From the NCBI RefSeq assembly GCF_042683125.1, contig NZ_JBHUIY010000020.1:1-64000 (forward strand): a stretch of 64,000 nucleotides of DNA. The letters are read 5' to 3'. The notes beneath the pieces are model-generated. The model saw only the letters and a program-made list of their open reading frames with translations, did not search any database and was not told where the DNA came from. Origin of the DNA: Phaeospirillum tilakii. Its GTDB lineage: Bacteria; Pseudomonadota; Alphaproteobacteria; Rhodospirillales; Magnetospirillaceae. The position numbers and the translations under genes were made by a program. Of the stretch, positions 41,333 to 49,915 are shown in pieces. How positions within the stretch are numbered: the stretch's first letter is position 1; every line of letters begins with the position of its first letter.

Positions 41333-43576
41333 TTAGAAAACCGACTGCTCCAAACCGAGATAGTCCGCGTCCTCCCACAGCAGGCCGGTTTCCGGCCGGT
41401 ACAGGCTCTCGGTGCGCAGGACGGCGAACTGATCGCCGAAGCACGGCTCCCGCTCGAAACCGACATGGCCGTTGGCCAGCAACAGCGCGCGGGCCTTGGC
41501 CGGGACCTGCACGACGAAGGACTGAAGCGCGCGGGCGATCCGGCCGGGGCGGATCCCGTCGATCCCGAGTTGGTTCAGCGCCGCCTTGGCCTCGTCTTCC
41601 CGCGCGACGATCACCGGGACCAGGGCGCTGTCGATCATCCGGAACTCCCGCGCCACCGTTTCGTATTCGAAGGCGAGGCCGCCGCGATCGGCCTGGAATC
41701 GGCCAAGGATTTTGTGACGGTCGAGATCGGGGCCCTTGCTCCAATAGACCTCGGCGAAGTAATCGCGCAGGGCGGCGGGGGCGAGCGGGTCCGGGTGCTT
41801 CCCCGCCATCCGGGCATAGGCGGCGGCCAATTGGGCCACCTCGGGCGGGGGCGGGTGGTCGGGGGCGGTGAACACGGTGACGATACTGTCTTCGACCGGG
41901 CGGCGGCCTTCGCGGTTGCAGCGTCCGGCCGCCTGGGCGATCTGGTCCAGCCCTGCCTCGGCCCGCCACACCCGGGGGAAGTCGAGATCGATTCCGGCCT
42001 CGACCAGCGAGGTGGCGATCAGGCGGCAGGGCTGGCCGTCGGTCAGGCGCCGGCGGATTTCGGCCAGGATCCGCCGCCGGTCGGCGGCATACTGGCGGGT
42101 GGTGAGGTGAACCAGCCCGTCGAGGCCGCTTTCGCTCGCGCGGCGGTACAGCGCCAGGGCGTGCTTGCGGCTGTTGACGATCACCAGCCCCTGGGGGGTG
42201 CGCTCCAACGCCGCGACCAGATCCGCGTCGCCGAGCGGGCCGCCGGAGCGGATCGTCACCCGCGCCAGCCGCGCCGCCAACGCCTCGGGATCGGGGGCGA
42301 GTTCCCGCCCCGCCAAGTCCAGCCCGGTTCCGTCCCCGCCGGAAAAATGGCGCCGGTCGAGGGCGGGCTGGGTGGCGGTGCACAGCACCACCGAGGCGCC
42401 GTAATTGCGGGCCAGTTCGTCGATCGCGGCCATGCAGGGAAGCAGCAGCGGCAGCGGCAGGGTCTGGGCCTCGTCGAGGACGATCACGCTTTTGGCCAGA
42501 TTGTGCAGCTTGCGACAGCGCCCGGAGCGGCTGGCGAACAGGCTTTCGAACAATTGGACATTGGTGGTCAGCACGATCGGGGCGGCCCAGTCCTCCATCG
42601 CCAGACGCAGCTTGTCGCGTTGCTCCCACCGTGACGGCTGCTCCGCCTCGATCGCGCTGTGATGCTCCAGCACCACCTCGTCGCCCAGCACCGCGCGGAC
42701 CACCTGGGCGGTCTGGTCGATCACCGAGGTGAAGGGAATGGCGTAGACGATCCGCTCCAGCCCGTGGCGCCGGGCATGGTCGAGGGCGAAGGCCAGCGAG
42801 GTCAGCGTCTTGCCGCCGCCGGTCGGCACCGTCAGGGTGAACAGGCCGGGCGGCAGGGCCGCCTGTTCCCGGACATGGGTCAGGACCTCGCGGCGCAGGC
42901 GGTTGACCGGACTCGCGGCGGCCGTCGCCTGCCGGGCGGCGATCTGGGCGTCGAACCGGGCGACCAGATCGCCCACGATCCCGGTCAGACGGGGCCAGTC
43001 GCGGTCGGGCTCGTCTCCCGCCGCCTCGGCGTAAAACCGCTCGGTGTCCCGGTAATCGGCATCGACCAGACAGGAAAACAGCATCCGCCCGAGGAAGCCC
43101 AACTGGAACGGCAGCCGCGTCTTCGCCGGATGGGGCCTCAGCCCCGGGGCGAGACGGGTGGGATCGACCGCGATCTCCGCGCGCCAGACCGGATCGGGCG
43201 TTGGCCGCTCCCGTCGCAGGCGGTCGGAGAGAGTCTGCCAGTCCGGCAATCCGGCATGGTGACCGGCGATGGCGTAGGACAGCAGCTCTGCCATGAACCG
43301 GTCCCACTGGGCGGCGGCTTTGGCGCCCAGGGCGCGGATCTCGGCGGCTCCGGCGATGGCATGGTCAAGCCGGATGTCGGCGCCCTCGAGACGGGCGGCG
43401 AACTCGGGACAATATTTGCCGAGATCATGCAGCAACGCCGCGACGGTGGCGGCGCGATCCGCCTGGAAGGGACGGGCGAACTCGGCGGCCAGGGCCGCCG
43501 CACCCGTGGCGTGATCGAACATTTTCTGCCAATGCGTTCGATCGTCACACTCGGACAGGCTGTGGGCAAAATACAT
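41333..43576 (-). CDS. cas3: Cas3 helicase-nuclease, type I-C
   Basis: 747 residues. An N-terminal HD nuclease domain (HD pair in ALLHDLGKY at 50-51, LDHAIAGA after it) is fused to a superfamily 2 helicase: Walker A VPTGGGKTLTSLAFALDHA at about 252, DEAQ box VIVLDEAQTLPL at about 367, LCTATQPAL, and motif VI region QAAGRCNREG. Cas3 is recruited by Cas8c and degrades the target DNA strand 3' to 5'. It is separated from cas5c by 379 nt and has its own promoter. Confidence 0.97.
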   Translation of the reverse strand: MYFAHSLSECDDRTHWQKMFDHATGAAALAAEFARPFQADRAATVAALLHDLGKYCPEFAARLEGADIRLDHAIAGAAEIRALGAKAAAQWDRFMAELLSYAIAGHHAGLPDWQTLSDRLRRERPTPDPVWRAEIAVDPTRLAPGLRPHPAKTRLPFQLGFLGRMLFSCLVDADYRDTERFYAEAAGDEPDRDWPRLTGIVGDLVARFDAQIAARQATAAASPVNRLRREVLTHVREQAALPPGLFTLTVPTGGGKTLTSLAFALDHARRHGLERIVYAIPFTSVIDQTAQVVRAVLGDEVVLEHHSAIEAEQPSRWEQRDKLRLAMEDWAAPIVLTTNVQLFESLFASRSGRCRKLHNLAKSVIVLDEAQTLPLPLLLPCMAAIDELARNYGASVVLCTATQPALDRRHFSGGDGTGLDLAGRELAPDPEALAARLARVTIRSGGPLGDADLVAALERTPQGLVIVNSRKHALALYRRASESGLDGLVHLTTRQYAADRRRILAEIRRRLTDGQPCRLIATSLVEAGIDLDFPRVWRAEAGLDQIAQAAGRCNREGRRPVEDSIVTVFTAPDHPPPPEVAQLAAAYARMAGKHPDPLAPAALRDYFAEVYWSKGPDLDRHKILGRFQADRGGLAFEYETVAREFRMIDSALVPVIVAREDEAKAALNQLGIDGIRPGRIARALQSFVVQVPAKARALLLANGHVGFEREPCFGDQFAVLRTESLYRPETGLLWEDADYLGLEQSVF

Positions 43577-43620
43577 GCGAGAGCGGCCCTGCGCACTCTA
43601 AAGTGGCATCAATCAATTCA

Positions 43621-43648
43621 ATTAAAGTCAAAAACAAGGTTGTGTCAA
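43621..43648 (-). promoter_or_regulatory. Predicted cas3 promoter
   Basis: TTGACA (43648-43643) and TTTAAT (43626-43621) on the minus strand with 16-nt spacing; the -35 is perfect. The start site is expected about 40 nt before the cas3 ATG. The -35 is embedded in GGGGCGTGGCGTTGACAC, which resembles the 3' half of the CRISPR repeat. Confidence 0.6.
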
Positions 43649-43806
43649 CGCCACGCCCCGAAAGATTGAAGGGCGCCGGCATGTCAGGGCTTCTGTCGCT
43701 TTTTCACAGACCGTCGTCCCGGCCTCCGTTACCTTGAAGCGGATCGGCCGCGCCCAAACCTTTCATTCGACGCGGCAAACCATAATTCGAGGTTAAGGAG
43801 CGGCAG

Positions 43807-44058
43807 GTGGCCTCGTCCCGGTCGGGCAGGGAAACAGGATATCGCGGCGGTCCCGGCGGGCGGGAGCCGGTGGTTTCGGCCGGTCCGGCGCGGGCCGGCA
43901 CCCTCGCTTCGGACGATTCGGCGTTCTGGGAGGCGATCCTGTTCCGCAGCCTCGTCTCGCTGTTCGCCGGGCTGGTCTGCCTCTACGGCCTGCCCGACCT
44001 GATCGATTCGACCACGTTTTTCCTGATCGACGCCGCCCGGCTGTTCGGCCTGCGCTAG
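43807..44058 (+). CDS. Small membrane protein of unknown function
   Basis: 83 residues from a GTG placed 6 nt after AAGGAG, which decides the start. The N-terminal 40 residues are Arg/Gly-rich and polar. The second half has a hydrophobic segment (SLVSLFAGLVCLYGLPDLI) followed by STTFFLIDAARLFGL, so it is probably a single- or double-pass inner-membrane protein. It stands alone between the cas3 promoter region and a convergent hairpin terminator. I know no family for it. Confidence 0.55.
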   Translation: MASSRSGRETGYRGGPGGREPVVSAGPARAGTLASDDSAFWEAILFRSLVSLFAGLVCLYGLPDLIDSTTFFLIDAARLFGLR

Positions 44059-44092
44059 GCCGGCCCGCCGTCCGCGCCCCGCTGCCGCAACG

Positions 44093-44130
44093 AAAAACCC
44101 CCGCGCCGGGGGGGGACGGGCGGGGGCTTT
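44093..44130 (-). terminator. Hairpin terminator at a convergent junction
   Basis: GCCCCCGC-type arms (CCCCCGC at 44098-44104, GCGGGGG at 44120-44126) around a 15-nt loop. On the minus strand a T5 run follows the stem, as expected for the terminator of the 231-residue gene; on the plus side only CTTTCG follows. Confidence 0.6.
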
Positions 44131-44285
44131 CGCGGGAGGCGCGCCCTTCGAGAGGGGATCGGGGGCGCGACGGGCTAAACAAGAAGGCGAGTCAGTTTCG
44201 CAAGAAGTCATCCATGGCTGATGTGAAAACTGTGGCACCGTCCGGGTTACCGCATCGTGGCGGCAGGATGAGCTTTTTGTAATGG

Positions 44286-44981
44286 TCAGCCGGCGGCGGG
44301 CGCCGCCGGATCCTGCGGGGCGGTTTCGCCCTCGGCGTCCCCCGCGGCGGCCGAATCGGCTTCGGGCTCGGGCTCGGGCTCTGGCTCGGGCGCGGGCGGG
44401 GCCGGCAGCGGCGGCGGGGCCAGGGTGAACAGCGGGCTGGCCAGCGGCGCCGCCGCCTCGGTCAGGCCGGCCAAGCCGTGGGTCGCCAGCGCCTGGGCCA
44501 GCCAGGCCCGGCTGTTGAAGGCCCAGGCATGGTCGGCGGTCAGCACCACCGCCGCGCCCCAACATTGGTCGGGGCCGCTGCCGTCGCCACACCATTCCAG
44601 CGTGATCGCTCCGGTCAGGCCGAAGCGCCGCAGCGCGGCCTGAAGGATCTCGACCACCACCTCGATTTCCAGCGGGGTGTCGCCCTGGCGCAGCAGCAGC
44701 AGGCCGTATTCGACCGCGACGGCGTCGGGGTCCGCCGCCGTCGCGGCCGGCGCCTCCGGCGGCGCGGTGGCCGGGTCGAGCGGGGCGTCCTCCCACCAGC
44801 AGCCGGTGAAGGGGTGGTCGAAATGCTCGAGCAGGGCGGTGACGTCCTCGCGCAGATGGTCCTCGACCTCGGGCGGGGTGAATTCGCCGTCGATGGCGTG
44901 GGCCAGTTCGATCGCGTGGTCGAGCGCCGGGCGGGGCAGGACGATCCGGGCGGCAAAGCGGGTGGTGCTGGGCAGCAACAT
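44286..44981 (-). CDS. Unknown protein with acidic repeat tail
   Basis: 231 residues from the ATG at MLLPSTTRFAARIVLP. An alpha/beta-looking core spans about 1-170, with two halves separated by an Ala/Pro-rich linker; LEIEVVVEILQAALRRFGLT and WGAAVVLTADHAWAFNSRAW are its most ordered parts. The tail has Pro-Glu dipeptide repeats (EPEPEPEPE) and is probably disordered. There is no signal peptide or membrane segment and no recognised domain. The metallopeptidase gene is divergent. Confidence 0.65.
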   Translation of the reverse strand: MLLPSTTRFAARIVLPRPALDHAIELAHAIDGEFTPPEVEDHLREDVTALLEHFDHPFTGCWWEDAPLDPATAPPEAPAATAADPDAVAVEYGLLLLRQGDTPLEIEVVVEILQAALRRFGLTGAITLEWCGDGSGPDQCWGAAVVLTADHAWAFNSRAWLAQALATHGLAGLTEAAAPLASPLFTLAPPPLPAPPAPEPEPEPEPEADSAAAGDAEGETAPQDPAAPAAG

Positions 44982-45159
44982 GGGACAAGGCCTTCGGTCG
45001 GGGCGGACGGAGGATCGACCCCATCGGAGCAAAACGAAACGGTGCGGTTGATATCACGATTGGGGCGGGGTTGGCGACCGGCGCAAATGCCGGGGCCGGG
45101 CCGCCGGGCGGCCTGCGCCGGGGCTGGTCCCGCCGCCGCCGCCGCGATAGAATGCGACC

Positions 45160-45570
45160 ATGAGTTCGTCCGCGCCCTTCCGTCACGCCACCCCGCCCTC
45201 GCTCGAGGATCTCGACGCGATCGCCGCGGCGGCGTTCGCCGAAATCCCCGAGGAACTGCGCCGCCACGCCGCCGACGTGGTGATCCGGATCGAGGACTTT
45301 CCCGACGAGGACACCGAGCGCGAGATGGGGCTGGAAAGCCCGTTCGACCTGCTCGGGCTGTATCGCGGCTCGGCGATGGACATCCACGCCTATGGCGGGG
45401 TGCCGGGCGGGGTGGACATGATCCTGCTCTACCGCCGTCCGATCCTCGATTACTGGTGCGAGACCGGCGAGGATCTGGCCGGGCTGGTGCGCCATGTCCT
45501 GATCCACGAGATCGGCCATCATTTCGGCCTGTCGGACGACGACATGAGCCGGATCGAGGACGAGGCCTGA
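45160..45570 (+). CDS. Zincin-like metallopeptidase family protein (DUF1025 type)
   Basis: 136 residues. The zinc motif HEIGHHFGLSDDDM (HExxH-x5-D form) is at about residue 114, and LLYRRPILDYWCETGEDLAG precedes it. This is the small possible-zinc-metallopeptidase family widespread in alphaproteobacteria and actinobacteria; its substrates are not known. The binding-protein gene starts 5 nt downstream, which suggests an operon. Confidence 0.9.
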   Translation: MSSSAPFRHATPPSLEDLDAIAAAAFAEIPEELRRHAADVVIRIEDFPDEDTEREMGLESPFDLLGLYRGSAMDIHAYGGVPGGVDMILLYRRPILDYWCETGEDLAGLVRHVLIHEIGHHFGLSDDDMSRIEDEA

Positions 45571-45574
45571 CCCC

Positions 45575-46645
45575 ATGATCCGGCACCGGGCCGTGGCCTT
45601 GCTGCTCGCGGCCCTGCTGGCGGTGGCGGGCGGCCCGGCCGGCGCGGCCGGCAACGAGCTGCGGGTGCTGGCCCGGGCCGGGGCGCTGTCGCCCGCGCTG
45701 CTGGCGCGGTTCGAACAGCAGAACGGGGTGCGGGTCCGGCTGGTCGAGGTGAGCGAGCCGGCCGAGATCCCGCGCCGGCTCGACCATCCCGCCGCCGGCT
45801 ATGACGTCGCCCTGCTGCTCGACCATCAGGCCGCCGAGCTGATCGGGCGCGGCCGGCTCGAGCGGGTGTGGGCCGACCGTCTGGCCGGGTTCTGGAACGT
45901 CGAGGATCCCTGGCGCTCGCGCCCGTTCGACCCCCGCAACGAATACACCGTGCCGCACCAATGGGGCACCACCGGGCTGGCGGTCGATTCCTCGGTGCAT
46001 CCCGGCGATCACGACAGTCTGGCGCTGCTGTTCTCGCCGCCGCCCGATCTGGTCGGGCGGATCGCCCTGCTCGACGATCCGGTGATGGTCCAACTGGCGC
46101 TGCTGGCGGCGGGCGAGCCCCATTGCGCGGCCGATCCGCGCCGGCTGCAACAGGTCGAGAACCGGCTGGCGCCGCTGCTGGCGCGGGCGCGGCTGGTGCG
46201 GGCCGACCGGATCCAGGCGGCGCTGCGCGACCATTCCCTGGCCCTGGTGGTGGCGTGGAGCGGCGACGTGATGCGGGCGCGGCGGTCGCGCCCCGGGCTG
46301 GCCTTCGCCTATCCGCGCGAGGGCAATCCGGTGTGGAGCGAGGTGGCGGCGGTGCCGCGCGACCCGCCCAACCGGGCCGGCGCGCTGAAATTCCTCACCT
46401 TCCTGCTGCGGCCGGACAATGCCGCGCTCGAATCGGAGGGCAACGGCTTCGCCACGGTGATTCGCGGCGCCGAGGGCTTTCTCCGTCCCGAGGTGCTGGC
46501 GGCGCCGGAACTGGTGGCGCCGTGGCCGGCCAAGGTGGTGTTTCAGGTGCCGTGCGAGGCCGAGGCCCAGCGCCGGCAGGAGGCGGCGTGGGTGCGCCTG
46601 CGCTCGCAGGTGCGCGGCCGCCGCCCGCCGCCGCCGGACGGGTGA
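45575..46645 (+). CDS. Periplasmic solute-binding protein, PotD/PotF-like
   Basis: 356 residues with a Sec signal peptide (MIRHRAVALLLAALLAVAGG, cleavage probably after GAAG or AGA). ELRVLARAGALSPALLARFE, then YDVALLLDHQAAELIGRGRL and NEYTVPHQWGTTGLAVD follow the pattern of spermidine/putrescine-binding proteins (domain I, hinge, substrate pocket). AGALKFLTFLLRPDNAA is the usual C-terminal block. No ABC permease or ATPase genes accompany it, so transport partners must be elsewhere or the protein is a sensor. Substrate not assignable. Confidence 0.82.
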   Translation: MIRHRAVALLLAALLAVAGGPAGAAGNELRVLARAGALSPALLARFEQQNGVRVRLVEVSEPAEIPRRLDHPAAGYDVALLLDHQAAELIGRGRLERVWADRLAGFWNVEDPWRSRPFDPRNEYTVPHQWGTTGLAVDSSVHPGDHDSLALLFSPPPDLVGRIALLDDPVMVQLALLAAGEPHCAADPRRLQQVENRLAPLLARARLVRADRIQAALRDHSLALVVAWSGDVMRARRSRPGLAFAYPREGNPVWSEVAAVPRDPPNRAGALKFLTFLLRPDNAALESEGNGFATVIRGAEGFLRPEVLAAPELVAPWPAKVVFQVPCEAEAQRRQEAAWVRLRSQVRGRRPPPPDG

Positions 46646-46658
46646 GGCGCGCCGCCGC

Positions 46659-47234
46659 CTACAGGAACTTCAGCACGGCGAAGCCGCCGACCAGCAGCAG
46701 CACGAACAGGGTGGTGACCAGGGTCAGGCGGCGTTCGACGAAATCGCGGATCGGGGTGCCGAACTTCCACAGCAGCGCCGCCACCAGGAAGAAGCGCAGG
46801 CCCCGGGCGATCACCGAGGCGAAGGTGAAGCGGGCCAGGTCGAAATCGAACGCGCCGGCGGTGATGGTCACCAGCTTGTAGGGGATCGGGGTCATCCCCT
46901 TGACGATGATGAACCACACCCCCCATTCGTCGATCACCGGCTTCAGGGCGTGGAACTTGTCGACCAGATGGAACGCGCCGAGGATCGCCATCCCGATGCT
47001 GTCCATCGCGAAATGGCCGATGGCGTAGCCGAGGAAACCGCCGGCCACCGAGGCCAGGGTGCAGATCAGGGCGATGCGGGCCCAGCGGGTCGGTGCCGCC
47101 AGCACCATCGGGATCAGCATCACGTCGGGCGGGATCGGGAACACCGAGCTTTCGATGAACGACACCGCCGCCAGCCACCAGAGGGCGTGGCGATGGCCGG
47201 CCTTGGCCATCATCCAATCATAGATCGCTTTCAC
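46659..47234 (-). CDS. DedA/VTT-domain membrane protein (YqaA-like)
   Basis: 191 residues from a GTG. Four to five hydrophobic segments; FIESSVFPIPPDVMLIPMVL carries the conserved Glu and Pro-Asp of the VTT family and IVKGMTPIPYKLVTITAGAF is the second re-entrant motif. DedA proteins include lipid flippases such as UptA and PopT types. It converges with the binding-protein gene with only a 13-nt gap and no hairpin repeat. Confidence 0.9.
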   Translation of the reverse strand: MKAIYDWMMAKAGHRHALWWLAAVSFIESSVFPIPPDVMLIPMVLAAPTRWARIALICTLASVAGGFLGYAIGHFAMDSIGMAILGAFHLVDKFHALKPVIDEWGVWFIIVKGMTPIPYKLVTITAGAFDFDLARFTFASVIARGLRFFLVAALLWKFGTPIRDFVERRLTLVTTLFVLLLVGGFAVLKFL

Positions 47235-47379
47235 CGTGGGAGCCCCGTTTGCTGGTTGGCGGTGGGGCGAGGGTGTATCAGCCGTGCCGGGGCGGGTGCA
47301 ATCGCGATGCGGGTGCGGGCTTGTCTTTTCCCGGCCGGACCGTCACGCTCTTGACCGAGATCCTCACGGGGAACAGGCG

Positions 47380-49779
47380 ATGCGCACGACGATTGCCGCG
47401 GGGGCGGCGATGCTGGCGATGGCGGGGCCGGTGGCGGCCGATCCGGCTTTGCTGGACGGTCTGTCCGGGCTTGATCCGCTGTCGCTGGGGCTGGGGGCGG
47501 CGCTGGCGCTGCCGGGGCTGGGCGCGGCGGCGTGGATGCGCTGGCGGCTGGCCCAGGCCCAGCGGAGCGCCGCCGCCGCCGCCGGCGCGGCCGAACGGTT
47601 CCGCCTGGGGCTGGAGGCGGCGCCGGACGGGTTCTTCGCCTGGATCGGCGACAGCGTGATCTGTTCGCGCCGGCTGGCGGTGCTGCTGGCGCTGGGCAAC
47701 GGCACCCGGTCCGATTTCGCCGAGGTGTTGCAGGCGTTCGAGCCGGGCGATGCCGCGCTGCTCGACCGGGCGGCGACCCGGCTGCGCGCCGACGGCGACG
47801 GTTTTTCGCTCGATCTTTCGCTGCGCGACGGGCTGCGGCGGGTGCGGGCGATCGGCATCCGCGCCGAGGGCGGCGAGGACAGCGGGCGCGGCGGCGAGCT
47901 GGTGTGGGTGCAGGACGTCACCGAGGCGGCGGCGGCGCTCGACGATCTCGGCAGCCGGTTCGCCCTGGCGGAGGCGACGCGCCAGCGGCTGGTCGGGCTG
48001 CTCGACGCCCAGCCGATGCCGGTGTGGGTGCGCGACGACGATCTGTCGCTGGTGTCGGTCAACCGCGCCTATGCCCGCGCGGTCGAGGCGGCGAGCGACG
48101 TCGAGGTGGTGGCCGAGCAGGTCGAGCTGGCCTCGGACGAGGTGATGCGGCAGACCCGGGCGCTGGCCGCCCGCGCCCGCGCCGCCGGCGAGCCCCGCGC
48201 CGAGACCTTCCATCTGGTGCTGGCGGGGCAGCGGCGGCTGGTCGAGATCACCGAGGCGCCGTTCACCGCCGATGACCAGCTGCTGACCGTCGGGGTGTGC
48301 GTCGATCTGACCCGGATCGAGGAACTGGAGGCCGAGCTTGAGCGCCACATCAGCGCCCAGGCCGAGGTGCTGGAGCGGCTCGCCACCGCGATCGCGATCT
48401 ATGCCCCCGACACCCGGCTGGCCTTCTTCAACACCGCCTTCACCCGGCTGTGGCGGCTGGACAGCACCTGGCTGGCCGGCCAGCCGACCCACGGCGCGGT
48501 GCTCGACGCGCTGCGCGAACGCCGGCTGCTGCCCGAGGTGGCCGATTACCGCGCCTTCAAGGAAGGCGAACTCAAACGCTTCATCTCGCTGATCGACGCC
48601 ACCGAGACCCTGCTGCATCTGCCCGACGGCCGCACCCTGCGCCAGACCATCGCCGCCCATCCCCATGGCGGGCTGATCTTCACCTTCGAGGATGTCACCG
48701 ACACCCTGGCGCTGGAACGCTCGTTCAACACCATGCTGGCGGTGCAGCGCGAGACGCTCGACCACCTGCACGAGGGGGTGGCGGTGTTCCGCGCCGACGG
48801 GCGGCTCGGCCTGTCCAACCCGGCCTTCGCCCGGATCTGGGGGCTGGCGCCGGAATGGCTGGGGGGCGAGCCGCATCTGACCGAGGTGATCGGCGCGCTG
48901 GGGGCGCTGTTCGAGGGCCGGCCCGACCGCGCCTCGGACTGGCCGGTGCTGCGCGAGCGGCTGCTGGCGCTGTTCCGCGACCGGGTGCCGCGCGGCGGCC
49001 GGCTGGAGCGCCAGGACGACACCGTGGTCGATTACGCCTCGGTGCCGCTGCCGGACGGGGCGATGCTGCTGACCTGGCTCGACGTGACGGATTCGGTCCG
49101 GGTCGAACGGGCGCTGCGCGAGCGCAACGAGGCGCTGGCCGCCGCCGACCTGCTGAAGAGCGAGTTCATCGCCAGCGTCTCGGCCGAGATCCGCAAGCCG
49201 CTGACCACGGTGATCGGCTTTTCCGAGATGCTGGCGGCCGAGTTCGTCGGGCCGCTGACCCCGCGCCAGCTCGATTATGCCCGCGGCATCCTTGAGGCCA
49301 GTCACGGGCTGGAGGGGCTGATCGCCGACATCCTCGACCTCGCCGCGATCGAGGCCGGGCAGATGACGCTCGAACTCGACACGGTCGACATCCATCCGCT
49401 GCTGACCGCCGTGCTCGGGCTGGCGCGCGAACGGCTGCGCGAGAAGAAGCTCAGCCTGTCGTTCGACTGTCCGCTCGACATCGGCTGGCTGGTCGCCGAC
49501 GAACGCCGGCTGAAACAGGTGCTGTTCACCCTGATCGGCACCGCGATCAAGCGGGCGCCGGCCGGCGGGCGGGTCCGGGTGCGGGCCGAGCGCCGCCGGG
49601 GCGAGATCGCCTTCATCATCGCCGACGGCGCCTTTGGCGCCCCGCCCGAGACCGGTCCCGGCCCGGCGCTGGTCGAACGCTTCGTCGAGCGCCATGGCGG
49701 CCGGATCGAGGTCGAAACCCGGCGCGAGATGGGCAGCATCGTCACGGTGCGGCTGCCGGCCGGCACCGCCAGCGGATGA
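47380..49779 (+). CDS. DivL-like PAS protein with degenerate histidine-kinase domain
   Basis: 799 residues from the ATG at MRTTIAAGAAMLAM. A weak N-terminal membrane region (to about 60) is followed by a series of PAS-like domains: about 65-185, 200-320, 330-450 and 455-580. The kinase region at about 590-795 keeps the HisKA shape (FIASVSAEIRKPLTTVIGFS) but has Ala602 where the phosphoacceptor His belongs. The N-box reads LIGTAIKRAP without the metal-binding Asn. DivL of Caulobacter has Tyr at this place and acts as a pseudokinase controlling CckA in response to DivK-P. The middle blocks LRERRLLPEVADYRAFK and LDHLHEGVAVFRADGRL match what I know of DivL. Confidence 0.85.
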   Translation: MRTTIAAGAAMLAMAGPVAADPALLDGLSGLDPLSLGLGAALALPGLGAAAWMRWRLAQAQRSAAAAAGAAERFRLGLEAAPDGFFAWIGDSVICSRRLAVLLALGNGTRSDFAEVLQAFEPGDAALLDRAATRLRADGDGFSLDLSLRDGLRRVRAIGIRAEGGEDSGRGGELVWVQDVTEAAAALDDLGSRFALAEATRQRLVGLLDAQPMPVWVRDDDLSLVSVNRAYARAVEAASDVEVVAEQVELASDEVMRQTRALAARARAAGEPRAETFHLVLAGQRRLVEITEAPFTADDQLLTVGVCVDLTRIEELEAELERHISAQAEVLERLATAIAIYAPDTRLAFFNTAFTRLWRLDSTWLAGQPTHGAVLDALRERRLLPEVADYRAFKEGELKRFISLIDATETLLHLPDGRTLRQTIAAHPHGGLIFTFEDVTDTLALERSFNTMLAVQRETLDHLHEGVAVFRADGRLGLSNPAFARIWGLAPEWLGGEPHLTEVIGALGALFEGRPDRASDWPVLRERLLALFRDRVPRGGRLERQDDTVVDYASVPLPDGAMLLTWLDVTDSVRVERALRERNEALAAADLLKSEFIASVSAEIRKPLTTVIGFSEMLAAEFVGPLTPRQLDYARGILEASHGLEGLIADILDLAAIEAGQMTLELDTVDIHPLLTAVLGLARERLREKKLSLSFDCPLDIGWLVADERRLKQVLFTLIGTAIKRAPAGGRVRVRAERRRGEIAFIIADGAFGAPPETGPGPALVERFVERHGGRIEVETRREMGSIVTVRLPAGTASG

Positions 49780-49915
49780 GGCCGGGCGCCGGTTTCTGTT
49801 GACGGGTCGACAGAGCCCGGCGTCACTTTGCCTTATGACAAAAGGCCAGGGGGGGTTTTCTCTCCGGCCCGGCATGTCCATCATGCCGGCGCAGCCATCA
49901 AGGGGTGACGGGACC

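Noticed and set aside
43577..44300. Attachment-site duplicate of the tRNA-Leu 3' end beyond cas3
   Set aside because: No stretch resembling the T arm and acceptor 3' sequence was found.
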